Source of the DNA: Balanoglossus misakiensis
Lineage: Eukaryota > Hemichordata
DNA length: 64,000 bases
Reading direction: 5' to 3'
NCBI GenBank assembly: GCA_040954595.2
Contig: CM082587.2
Span: 11,532,001-11,596,000, forward strand
The stretch's first letter is position 1, and every line of letters starts with the position of its first letter. Positions 11,977-24,602 of this stretch are shown piece by piece. The translations under genes were made by a program, and so were the position numbers. The notes beneath the pieces were generated by a model. That model was not told the origin of the DNA. It saw only the letters and a program-made list of their open reading frames with translations, and made no database searches.

Positions 11977-14900
11977 CTGATAACGTTGAACAAGTCGATT
12001 TTTCTACGGCCTGGCTCGGCTAAATCTCGTCACAATATGACAGACACTAGCGTACGTTAGCAACGGTGATCAAGTCAGATTTTCAACGGCATGGGTTGGA
12101 TAAAGCCCCGGCACTCTAGAGCAGAAACACGCGTACAGAGACCACGTTGATCAAGTCTGATCTCCTACGGCTTGGCTCGACTAAAACCCCGGCACACTAT
12201 GACAGACACTAGCGTTCGTTAGCAACGTTGATCAAGTCAGATTTCCTACGGCATGGCTTTGCTAAAGCCCTGACACTCTAGAGCAGAAACACGCGTACAG
12301 AGACCACGTTGATCTACTCACATTTCCATCGGCCTGGCACGGCTGATGCCCCGGCACTATATATAGGACACAGACTGGCGTAAGTTAACAACGGTGATTA
12401 CGTCGGATTTCCTACGGCCTGGTTTAGCTGAAGCCCCGGCACTTTAGAGCGGAAACACGCGTACATTGACCACGTTGATCAAGTCAGATTTCCTTCGGCG
12501 TGACTCGGCTGGTGCACCGGCTCTATATGACACAGACTGGCGTAAGTTATCAACGGTGATTACGTCGGATTTCCTACGGCCTGGTTTAGCTGAAGCCCCG
12601 GCACTTTAGAGCGGAAACACGCGTACATTGACCACGATGATCAAGTCAGATCTCCTACGGCCTGGCTCGACTAAAACCCCGGCACACCATGACAGACACT
12701 AGCGTTCGTTAGCAACGGTGATCAAGTCGGATTTCCTTCGGCCTGGCTCTGCAAAAGACCCGACACTCTAGTACAAAGACGTTGGCTAAGTCGGGCAAAC
12801 CGAAGAGGGAAAGTCACAGCGGGTCAACACTCGACATTTGGTCGGGTAGGACTGCATTATTGCCTGTCAATTTATAGAGAAAGCCCGAATTTAACCAGGG
12901 CGTTCCAAACACCGACGTTAGTTGGGGGCACGGCCTGCAGTACTGCCGGGTAAGCTGACATCGGCGTACCGCATATAATGTAAGGGGGGGGGGACAGAAC
13001 GGTTCAATACTACATTTATTAGATATCAGCTAATTTTTGACAATCATCTAAAATCTAAATCATTTTTTCATATTTGGATATCTGATGATGTATGAAATTT
13101 CCATTATATGTAAAAATGGTGCTTATTATAAAACATGCACTCTGAATGAACTGATTTAATACAAGATTGCGTTTTATTCGTTTTTGCACCAAAAAGGTCA
13201 TTTTTAGGCAAAACATTCTTTATATTTTTAATTCGGTGACCTGATCATATATAAACAATTGCTTGTATGTTAAAAGTTTTTATGACTTTTAAAAGCAGTG
13301 ACACTGGCGGCATTCATCACGAAAATAACAATTTTAGCCACAATTTGGTCAAAATGGTAAATTTTTGAAAATTACAAAAAATACCTGTTTTCTACATTTT
13401 CGGAAATCTGATGGAGTATAGAATGCTCTTCGTATGTATATATCGATACAAATTCCACAAAAGACCGTCTAATTTGGCTCACTGCAGACAAAATTGCGTT
13501 TTACCAAATTTTCCTTGAAAATGTCATTTTTAGAAAAAAAAATAAAAAAACCTTTGTTCTTCGAATTTGGTGCCCTGATCATATATGACATGTTGATTGT
13601 ATGTTAAAACTCTCCACCACTCCAAAAATGCAGAGATATTGACGGAATTCAAGAAAAATAGCCATTTTGGCCATATTTTGACAAAAATGGTAAATTTTTG
13701 AAAAATCATAAAAAATTAACTCTTTTCTTCATTTTCGGAAATATTATGGAGCATGAAGTGTCGTTCTCTTGCAAAAAGTGCTGCAAATTCCAGAAAAGGC
13801 GGTATAATTTGAATCACCCAAGACAAAATTACCATTTTCAACTTTTTTTCGAAAAATTGTCTTTTTTTACAAAATAAATAAGAATAAATTCTTTTCTTAG
13901 TTTCAAACGGGTAGAGATACTTTCCACACGGATTTTCTAACATTGAATTCCCGTTCATCAACTCAGATTTCCTACAGCATAAGTCGGCTAAAACCCTGAC
14001 ACTCTAGAGCAGAAACAGTTGCACACTGGTAACGTTGAACAAGTCGATTTTTCTACGACCTGGCTCGGCTAAATCTCCGTCACAATATGACAGACACTAG
14101 CGTACGTTAGCAACGGTGATCAAGTCAGATTTTCTACGGCATGGCTTGGATAAAGCCCCGGCACTCTAGAGCAGAAACACGCGTACAGAGACCACGTTGA
14201 TCAAGTCTGATCTCCTACGGCTTGGCTCGACTAAAACCCCGGCACACTATGACAGACACTAGCGTTCGTTAGCAACGGTGATCAAGTCGGATTTCCTTCG
14301 GCCTGGCTCTGCAAAAGACCCGACACTCTAGTACAAAGACGTTGGCTAAGTCGGGCAAACCGAAGAGGGAAAGTCACAGCGGGTCAACACTCGACATTTG
14401 GTCGGGTAGGACTGCATTATTGCCTGTCAATTTATAGAGAAAGCCCGAATTTAACCAGGGCGTTCCAAACACCGACGTTAGTTGGGGGCACGGCCTGCAG
14501 TACTGCCGGGTAAGCTGACATCAGCGTACCGCATATAATGTAGGGGGGGGGGGGGACAGAACGGTTAAATACTACATTTATCAGATATCAGCTAATTTTG
14601 GACAATCATCTAAAATGTAAATCATCTTTTCATATTTGGATATCTGATGATGTATGACATTTCCATTATATGTAAAAATGGTGCTGATTATAAAAATGCA
14701 CTCTGAATGAGCTGATTTAATGCAAAATTGCGTTTTATTCGTTTTTGCACCAAAAAGGTCATTTTTAGGCAAAACATTCTTTATTTTTTTAATTCGGTGA
14801 CCTGATCATATATAAACAATTGCTTGTATGTTAAAAGTTTTTATGACATTTAAAAGCAGTGACACTGGCGGCATTCAACACGAAAATAACAATTTTAGCC

Positions 14901-17900
14901 ACAATTTGGTCAAAATGGTAAATTTTTGAAAATTACAAAAAATACCTGTTTTCTACATTTTCGGAAATCTGATGGAGTATAGAATGCTCTTCGTACGTAT
15001 ATATCGATACAAATTCCACAAAAGACCGTCTAATTTGGCTCACTGCAGACAAAATTGCGTTTTACAAAATTTTCCTTGAAAATGTCATTTTTAGAAAAAA
15101 AAAATAAAAAAACCTTTTATCTTCGAATTTGGTGCCCTGATCATATATGACATGTTGATTGTATGTTAAAACTTTCGACCACTCCAAAAATGCAGAGATA
15201 TTGACGGAATTCAAGAAAAAATAGCCATTTTGGCCATATTTTGACAAAAATGGTAAATTTTTAAAAAATCATAAAAAATTAACTCTTTTCTTCATTTTCG
15301 GAAATATTATGGAGCATGAAGTGTCGTTCTCTTGTAAAAAGTGCTGCAAATTCCAGAAAAGGCGGTATAATTTGAATCACCCAAGACAAAATTACCATTT
15401 TCGACTTTTTTTCGAAAAATTGTCTTTTTTACAAAATAAATAAGAATTAATTCTTTTCTTAGTTTCAAACGGGTAGAGATACTTTCCACACGGGTTTTCT
15501 AACATTGAATTCCCGTTCATCAACTCAGATTTCCTACAGCATAAGTCGGCTAAAACCCTGAGACTTTAGAGCAGAAACAGTTGCACACTGGTAACGTTGA
15601 ACAAGTCGATTTTTCTACGGCCTGGCTCGGCTAAATCTCCGTCACAATATGACAGACACTATCGTACGTTAGCAACGGTGATCAAGTCAGATTTTCAACG
15701 GCATGGGTTGGATAAAGCCCCGGCACTCTAGAGCAGAAACACGCGTACAGAGACCACGTTGATCAAGTCTGATCTCCTACGGCTTGGCTCGACTAAAACC
15801 CCGGCACACTATGACAGACACTAGCGTTCGTTAGCAACGTTGATCAAGTCAGATTTCCTACGGCATGGCTTTGCTAAAGCCCTGACACTCTAGAGCAGAA
15901 ACACGCGTACAGAGACCACGTTGATCTACTCACATTTCCTTCGGCCTGGCACGGCTGATGCCCCGGCACTATATATAGGACACAGACTGGCGTAAGTTAA
16001 CAACGGTAATCACGTCGGGTTTCCTACGGCCTGGCTCAGCTGAAGCCCCGGCACTCTAGAGCAGAAACAGGCGTACATTGACCACGTTGATCAAGTCAGA
16101 TTTCCTACGGCGTGAATCGGCTGGTGCACCGGCTCTATATGACACAGACTGGCGTAAGTTATCAACGGTGATTACGTCGGATTTCCTACGGCCTGGTTTA
16201 GCTGAAGCCCCGGCACTTTAGAGCGGAAACACGCGTACATTGACCACGATGATCAAGTCAGATCTCCTACGGCCTGGCTCGACTAAAACCCCGGCACACC
16301 ATGACAGACACTAGCGTTCGTTAGCAACGGTGATCAAGTCGGATTTCCTTCGGCCTGGCTCTGCAAAAGACCCGACACTCTAGTACAAAGACGTTGGCTA
16401 AGTCGGGCAAACCGAACAGGGAAAGTCACAGCGGGTCAACACTCGACATTTGTTCCGGTAGGACTGCATTATTGCCTGTCAATTTATAGAGAAAGCCCGA
16501 ATTTAACCAGGGCGTTTCAAACACCGACGTTAGTTGGGGGCACGGCCTGCAGTACTGCCGGGTAAGCTGACATCGGCGTACCGCATATAATGTAGGGGGG
16601 GGGGGGGGCAGAACGGTTCAATACTACATTTATTAGATATCAGCTAGTTTTGGACAATCATCTAAAATCTAAATCATGTTTTCATATTTGGATATCTGAT
16701 GATGTATGAAATTTCCATTATATGTAAAAATGGTGCTGATTATAAAAAATGCACTCTGAATGAGCTGATTTAATGCAAAATTGCGTTTTATTCGTTTTTG
16801 CACCAAAAAGGTCATTTTTAGGCAAAACATTCTTTATTTTTTTAATTCGGTGACCTGATCATATATAAACAATTGCTTGTATGTTAAAAGTTTTTATGAC
16901 ATTTAAAAGCAGTGACACTGGCGGCATTCAACACGAAAATAACAATTTTAGCCACAATTTGGTCAAAATGGTAAATTTTTGAAAATTACAAAAAATACCT
17001 GTTTTCTACATTTTCGGAAATCTGATGGAGTATAGAATGCTCTTCGTACGTATATATCGATACAAATTCCACAAAAGACCGTCTAATTTGGCTCACTGCA
17101 GACAAAATTGCGTTTTACAAAATTTTCCTTGAAAATGTCATTTTTAGAAAAAAAAAAAATAAAAAAACCTTTTATCTTCGAATTTGGTGCCCTGATCATA
17201 TATGACATGTTGATTGTGTGTTAAAACTTTCGACCACTCCAAAAATGCAGAGATATTGACGGAATTCAAGAAAAAATAGCCATTTTGGCCATATTTTGAC
17301 AAAAATGGTAAATTTTTAAAAAATCATAAAAAATTAACTCTTTTCTTCATTTTCGGAAATATTATGGAGCATGAAGTGTCGTTCTTTTGTAAAAAGTGCT
17401 GCAAATTCCAGAAAAGGCGGTATAATTTGAATCACCCAAGACAAAATTACCATTTTCGACTTTTTTTCGAAAAATTGTCTTTTTTACAAAATAAATAAGA
17501 ATTAATTCTTTTCTTAGTTTCAAACGGGTAGAGATACTTTCCACACGGGTTTTCTAACATTGAATTCCCGTTCATCAACTCAGATTTCCTACAGCATAAG
17601 TCGGCTAAAACCCTGAGACTTTAGAGCAGAAACAGTTGCACACTGGTAACGTTGAACAAGTCGATTTTTCTACGGCCTGGCTCGGCTAAATCTCCGTCAC
17701 AATATGACAGACACTATCGTACGTTAGCAACGGTGATCAAGTCAGATTTTCAACGGCATGGGTTGGATAAAGCCCCGGCACTCTAGAGCAGAAAAACGCG
17801 TACAGAGACCACGTTGATCAAGTCTGATCTCCTACGGCTTGGCTCGACTAAAACACCGGCACACTATGACAGACACTAGCGTTCGTTAGCAACGTTGATC

Positions 17901-20900
17901 AAGTCAGATTTCCTACGGCATGGCTTTGCTAAAGCCCTGACACTCTAGAGCAGAAACACGCGTACAGAGACCACGTTGATCTACTCACATTTCCTTCGGC
18001 CTGGCACGGCTGATGCCCCGGCACTATATATAGGACACAGACTGGCGTAAGTTAACAACGGTAATCACGTCGGGTTTCCTACGGCCTGGCTCAGCTGAAG
18101 CCCCGGCACTCTAGAGCAGAAACAGGCGTACATTGACCACGTTGATCAAGTCAGATTTCCTACGGCGTGACTCGGCTGGTGCACCGGCTCTATATGACAC
18201 AGACTGGCGTAAGTTATCAACGGTGATTACGTCGGATTTCCTACGGCCTGGTTTAGCTGAAGCCCCGGCACTTTAGAGCGGAAACACGCGTACATTGACC
18301 ACGATGATCAAGTCAGATCTCCTACGGCCTGGCTCGACTAAAACCCCGGCACACCATGACAGACACTAGCGTTCGTTAGCAACGGTGATCAAGTCGGATT
18401 TCCTTCGGCCTGGCTCTGCAAAAGACCCGACACTCTAGTACAAAGACGTTGGCTAAGTCGGGCAAACCGAACAGGGAAAGTCACAGCGGGTCAACACTCG
18501 ACATTTGTTCCGGTAGGACTGCCTTATTGCCTGTCAATTTATAGAGAAAGCCCGAATTTAACCAGGGCGTTTCAAACACCGACGTTAGTTGGGGGCACGG
18601 CCTGCAGTACTGCCGGGTAAGCTGACATCAGCGTACCGCATATAATGTAGGGGGGGGGAACAGAACGGTTAAATACTACATTTATCAGATATCAGCTAAT
18701 TTTGGACAATCATCTAAAATGTAAATCATCTTTTCATATTTGGATATCTGATGATGTATGAAATTTCCAATATATGTAAAAATGGTGCTGATTATAAAAA
18801 ATGCACTCTGAATGAGCTGATTTAATACAAAATTGCGTTTTATTCGTTTTTGCACCAAAAAGGTCATTTTTAGGCAAAACATTCTTTATTTTTTTAATTC
18901 GGTGACCTGATCATATATAAGCAATTGCTTGCATGTTAAAAGTTTTTATGACTTTTAAAAGCAGTGACACTGGCGGCATTCAACACGAAAATAACAATTT
19001 TAACCACAATTTGGTCAAAATGGTAAATTTTTGAAAATTACAAAAAATACCTGTTTTCTACATTTTCGGAAATCTGATGGAGTATAGAATGCTCTTCGTA
19101 TATATATATCGATACAAATTCCACAAAAGACCGTCTAATTTGGCTCACTGCAGACAAAATTGCGTTTTACCAAATTTTCCTTGAAAATGTCATTTTTAGA
19201 AAAATAAAATAAAAAAACCTTCGTTCTTCGAATTTGGTGCCCTGATCATATATGATATGTTGATTGTATGTTAAAACTTTCGACCACTCCAAAAATGCAG
19301 AGATATTGACGGAATTCAAGAAAAAATAGCCATTTTGGCCATATTTTGACAAAATGGTACATTTTTAAAAAATCATAAAAAATAAACTCTTTTCTTCATT
19401 TTCGGAAATATTATGGAGCATGAAGTGTCGTTCTCTTGTAAAAAGTGCTGCAAATTCCAGAAAATGTGGTATAATTTGAATCACCCAAGACAAAATTACC
19501 ATTTTCGACTTGTTTTCGAAAAATTGTCTTTTTTACAAAATAAATAAGAATAAATTCTTTTCTTAGTTTCAAACGGGTAGAGATACTTTCCACACGGGTT
19601 TTCTAACATTGAATTCCCGTTTATCAACTCAGATTTCCTACAGCATAAGTCGGCTAAAACCCTGACACTCTAGAGCAGAAACAGTTGCACACTGATAACG
19701 TTGAACAAGTCGATTTTTCTACGGCCTGGCACGGCTAAATCTCGTCACAATATGACAGACACTAGCGTACGTTAGCAACGGTGATCAAGTCAGATTTTCA
19801 ACGGCATGGGTTGGATGAAGCCCCGGCACTCTAGAGCAGAAACACGCATACAGAGACCACGTTGATCAAGTCTGATCTCCTACGGCTTGGCTCGACTAAA
19901 ACCCCGGCACACTATGACAGACACTAGCGTTCGTTAGCAACGTTGATCAAGTCAGATTTCCTACGGCATGGCTTTGCTAAAGCCCTGACACTCTAGAGCA
20001 GAAACACGCGTACAGAGACCACGTTGATCTACTCACATTTCCTTCGGCCTGGCACGGCTGATGCCCCGGCACTATATATAGGACACAGACTGGCGTAAGT
20101 TAACAACGGTAATCACGTCGGGTTTCCTACGGCCTGGCTCAGCTGAAGCCCCGGCACTCTAGAGCAGAAACAGGCGTACATTGACCACGTTGATCAAGTC
20201 AGATTTCCTACGGCGTGACTCGGCTGGTGCACCGGCTCTATATGACACAGACTGGCGTAAGTTATCAACGGTGATTACGTCGGATTTCCTACGGCCTGGT
20301 TTAGCTGAAGCCCCGGCACTTTAAAGCGGAAACACGCGTACATTGACCACGATGATCAAGTCAGATCTCCTACGGCCTGGCTCGACTAAAACCCCGGCAC
20401 ACCATGACAGACACTAGCGTTCGTTAGCAACGGTGATCAAGTCGGATTTCCTTCGGCCTGGCTCTGCAAAAGACCCGACACTCTAGTACAAAGACGTTGG
20501 CTAAGTCGGGCAAACCGAACAGGGAAAGTCACAGCGGGTCAACACTCGACATTTGTTCCGGTAGGACTGCTTTATTGCCTGTCAATTTATAGAGAAAGCC
20601 CGAATTTAACCAGGGCGTTTCAAACACCGACGTTAGTTGGGGGCACGGCCTGCAGTACTGCCGGGTAAGCTGACATCAGCGTACCGCATATAATGTAGGG
20701 GGGGAACAGAACGGTTAAATACTACATTTATCAGATATCAGCTAATTTTGGACAATCATCTAAAATGTAAATCATCTTTTCATATTTGGATATCTGATGA
20801 AGTATGAAATTTCCAATATATGTAAAAATGGTGCTGATTATAAAAAATGCACTCTGAATGAGCTGATTTAATACAAAATTGCGTTTTATTCGTTTTTGCA

Positions 20901-23708
20901 CCAAAAAGGTCATTTTTAGGCAAAACATTCTTTATTTTTTTAATTCGGTGACCTGATCATATATAAGCAATTTCTTGCATGTTAAAAGTTTTTATGACTT
21001 TTAAAAGCAGTGACACTGGCGGCATTCAACACGAAAATAACAATTTTAACCACAATTTGGTCAAAATGGTAAATTTTTGAAAATTACAAAAAATACCTGT
21101 TTTCTACATTTTCGGAAATCTGATGGAGTATAGAATGCTCTTCGTATATATATATCGATACAAATTCCACAAAAGACCGTCTAATTTGGCTCACTGCAGA
21201 CAAAATTGCGTTTTACCAAATTTTCCTTGAAAATGTCATTTTTAGAAAAATAAAATAAAAAAACCTTCGTTCTTCGAATTTGGTGCCCTGATCATATATG
21301 ATATGTTGATTGTATGTTAAAACTTTCGACCACTCCAAAAATGCAGAGATATTGACGGAATTCAAGAAAAAATAGCCATTTTGGCCATATTTTGACAAAA
21401 TGGTACATTTTTAAAAAATCATAAAAAATAAACTCTTTTCTTCATTTTCGGAAATATTATGGAGCATGAAGTGTCGTTCTCTTGTAAAAAGTGCTGCAAA
21501 TTCCAGAAAATGTGGTATAATTTGAATCACCCAAGACAAAATTACCATTTTCGACTTGTTTTCGAAAAATTGTCTTTTTTACAAAATAAATAAGAATAAA
21601 TTCTTTTCTTAGTTTCAAACGGGTAGAGATACTTTCCACACGGGTTTTCTAACATTGAATTCCCGTTTATCAACTCAGATTTCCTACAGCATAAGTCGGC
21701 TAAAACCCTGACACTCTAGAGCAGAAACAGTTGCACACTGATAACGTTGAACAAGTCGATTTTTCTACGGCCTGGCACGGCTAAATCTCGTCACAATATG
21801 ACAGACACTAGCGTACGTTAGCAACGGTGATCAAGTCAGATTTTCAACGGCATGGGTTGGATAAAGCCCCGGCACTCTAGAGCAGAAACACGCGTACAGA
21901 GACCACGTTGATCAAGTCTGATCTCCTACGGCTTGGCTCGACTAAAACCCCGGCACACTATGACAGACACTAGCGTTCGTTAGCAACGTTGATCAAGTCA
22001 GATTTCCTACGGCATGGCTTTGCTAAAGCCCTGACACTCTAGAGCAGAAACACGCGTACAGAGACCACGTTGATCTACTCACATTTCCTTCGGCCTGGCA
22101 CGGCTGATGCCCGGGCACTATATATAGGACACAGACTGGCGTAAGTTAACAACGGTAATCACGTCGGTTTTCCTACGGCCTGGCTCAGCTGAAGCCCCGG
22201 CACTCTAGAGCAGAAACAGGCGTACATTGACCACGTTGATCAAGTCAGATTTCCTACGGCGTGACTCGGCTGGTGCACCGGCTCTATATGACACAGACTG
22301 GCGTAAGTTATCAACGGTGATTACGTCGGATTTCCTACGGCCTGGTTTAGCTGAAGCCCCGGCACTTTAGAGCGGAAACACGCGTACATTGACCACGATG
22401 ATCAAGTCAGATCTCCTACGGCCTGGCTCGACTAAAACCCCGGCACATCATGACAGACACTAGCGTTCGTTAGCAACGGTGATCAAGTCGGATTTCCTTC
22501 GGCCTGGCTCTGCAAAAGACCCGACACTCTAGTACAAAGACGTTGGCTAAGTCGGGCAAACCGAACAGGGAAAGTCACAGCGGGTCAACACTCGACATTT
22601 GTTCCGGTAGGACTGCTTTATTGCCTGTTAATTTATAGAGAAAGCCCGAATTTAACCAGGGCGTTTCAAACACCGACGTTAGTTGGGGGCACGGCCTGCA
22701 GTACTGCCGGGTAAGCTGACATCAGCGTACCGCATATAATGTAGGGGGGGGGGAACAGAACGGTTAAATACTACATTTATCAGATATCAGCTAATTTTGG
22801 ACAATCATCTAAAATGTAAATCATCTTTTCATATTTGGATATCTGATGATGTATGAAATTTCCAATATATGTAAAAATGGTGCTGATTATAAAAAATGCA
22901 CTCTGAATGAGCTGATTTAATACAAAATTGCGTTTTATTCGTTTTTGCACCAAAAAGGTCATTTTTAGGCAAAACATTCTTTATTTTTTTAATTCGGTGA
23001 CCTGATCATATATAAGCAATTGCTTGCATGTTAAAAGTTTTTATGACTTTTAAAAGCAGTGACACTGGCGGCATTCAACACGAAAATAACAATTTTAACC
23101 ACAATTTGGTCAAAATGGTAAATTTTTGAAAATTACAAAAAATACCTGTTTTCTACATTTTCGGAAATCTGATGGAGTATAGAATGCTCTTCGTATATAT
23201 ATATATCGATACAAATTCCACAAAAGACCGTCTAATTTGGCTCACTGCAGACAAAATTGCGTTTTATCAAATTTTCCTTGAAAATGTCATTTTTAGAAAA
23301 ATAAAATAAAAAAAACCTTCGTTCTTCAAATTTGGTGCCCTGATCATATATGATATGTTGATTGTATGTTAAAACTTTCGACCACTCCAAAAATGCAGAG
23401 ATATTGACGGAATTCAAGAAAAAATAGCCATTTTGGCCATATTTCGACAAAATGGTACATTTTTAAAAAATCATAAAAAATAAACTCTTTTCTTCATTTT
23501 CGGAAATATTATGGAGCATGAAGTGTCGTTCTCTTGTAAAAAGTGCTGCAAATTCCAGAAAATGTGGTATAATTTGAATCACCCAAGACAAAATTACCAT
23601 TTTCGACATGTTTTCGAAAAATTGTCTTTTTTACAAAATAAATAAGAATACATTCTTTTCTTAGTTTCAAACGGGTAGGGATACTTTCCACACGGGTTTT
23701 CTAACATT
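11977..23708 (-). repeat. Higher-order repeat block 2 of the satellite
   Basis: This is a second copy of the ~12-kb, six-unit arrangement. Moving left from the inversion junction, unit types at 21657, 19611, 17562, 15507, 13945 and 11896 follow the same order as block 1. One unit (13945-15506) is only 1562 bp because about 490 bp of 81-bp subrepeats is missing. The order is mirrored unit by unit in the right arm up to about 41,250. Confidence 0.7.
13945..15506. repeat. Satellite unit missing six 81-bp subrepeats
   Basis: This unit is 1562 bp, about 490 bp shorter than standard. After the subrepeat ending near 14274 the sequence passes straight to the last subrepeat (GATCAAGTCGGATTTCC at ~14280). 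The loss equals five 81-bp plus one 85-bp subrepeat, consistent with unequal exchange in register. Confidence 0.8.
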
Positions 23709-24596
23709 GAATTCCCGTTCATCAACTCAGATTTCCTACAGCATAAGTCGGCTAAAACCCTGACACTCTAGAGCAGAAACAGTTGCACACTGGTAACGTT
23801 GAACAAGTCGATTTTTCTACGACCTGGCTCGGCTAAATCTCCGTCACAATATGACAGACACTAGCGTACGTTAGCAACGGTGATCAAGTCAGATTTTCTA
23901 CGGCATGGCTTGGATAAAGCCCCGGCACTCTAGAGCAAAAACACGCGTACAAAGACCACGTTGATCAAGTCTGATCTCCTACGGCTTGGCTCGACTAAAA
24001 CCCCGGCACACTATGACAGACACTAGCGTTCGTTAGCAACGTTGATCAAGTCAGATTTCCTACGGCATGGCTTTGCTAAAGCCCTGACACTCTAGAGCAG
24101 AAACACGCGTACAGAGACCACGTTGATCTACTCACATTTCCTTCGGCCTGGCACGGCTGATGCCCCGGCACTATATATAGGACACAGACTGGCGTAAGTT
24201 AACAACGGTAATCACGTCGGGTTTCCTACGGCCTGGCTCAGCTGAAGCCCCGGCACTCTAGAGCAGAAACAGGCGTACATTGACCACGTTGATCAAGTCA
24301 GATTTCCTACGGCGTGACTCGGCTGGTGCACCGGCTCTATATGACACAGACTGGCGTAAGTTATCAACGGTGATTACGTCGGATTTCCTACGGCCTGGTT
24401 TAGCTGAAGCCCCGGCACTTTAGAGCGGAAACACGCGTACATTGACCACGATGATCAAGTCAGATCTCCTACGGCCTGGCTCGACTAAAACCCCGGCACA
24501 CCATGACAGACACTAGCGTTCGTTAGCAACGGTGATCAAGTCGGATTTCCTTCGGCCTGGCTCTGCAAAAGACCCGACACTCTAGTACAAAGACGT

Positions 24597-24602
24597 TGGC
24601 TA
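24597..24602. other. Inversion junction of the satellite array (microhomology TGGCTA)
   Basis: To the left, the sequence follows the GC-side linker of the unit up to TTGGCTA, where other units continue with AGTCGGGC. To the right, it follows the reverse complement of the AT half, where other units have AAAATGGCTATTTTTTC. The six bases TGGCTA are shared by both sides. The matching site in the neighbouring left unit lies at 23425-23430, so a fold-back model implies a loop of roughly 1.17 kb. This looks like a microhomology-mediated inverted duplication, although an assembly join cannot be excluded. Confidence 0.85.

Larger units (their letters stand above)
1..24602 (-). repeat. Left arm of ~2.05-kb satellite array
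   Basis: Tandem units are delimited here by a conserved GAATTCCCGTT motif at 1969, 4020, 6071, 7958, 9845, 11896, 13945, 15507, 17562, 19611, 21657 and 23709. Spacings are 2051, 2051, 1887, 1887, 2051, 2049, 1562, 2055, 2049, 2046 and 2052 bp. The window opens inside a unit. Each unit has a GC-richer half of 81-bp subrepeats, a linker, a poly-G tract and an AT-rich half of ~330-bp subrepeats. Units are near-identical, with shared variants that define types. Short open frames of 60-81 codons recur at fixed positions in every unit, change with the repeat and resemble no protein family, so I treat the array as non-coding. Strand is arbitrary: it only marks opposite orientation to the right arm. 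Confidence 0.95.

Noticed and set aside
1-24602. CRISPR-like array from the regular 81-bp periodicity
   Set aside because: Subrepeats are contiguous and degenerate along their whole length, with no short repeat plus unique spacer pattern and no cas genes; the context is animal DNA.
1-24602. Ribosomal DNA intergenic spacer, which also has nested subrepeats
   Set aside because: No 18S, 28S or 5S sequence is recognisable anywhere in the window.
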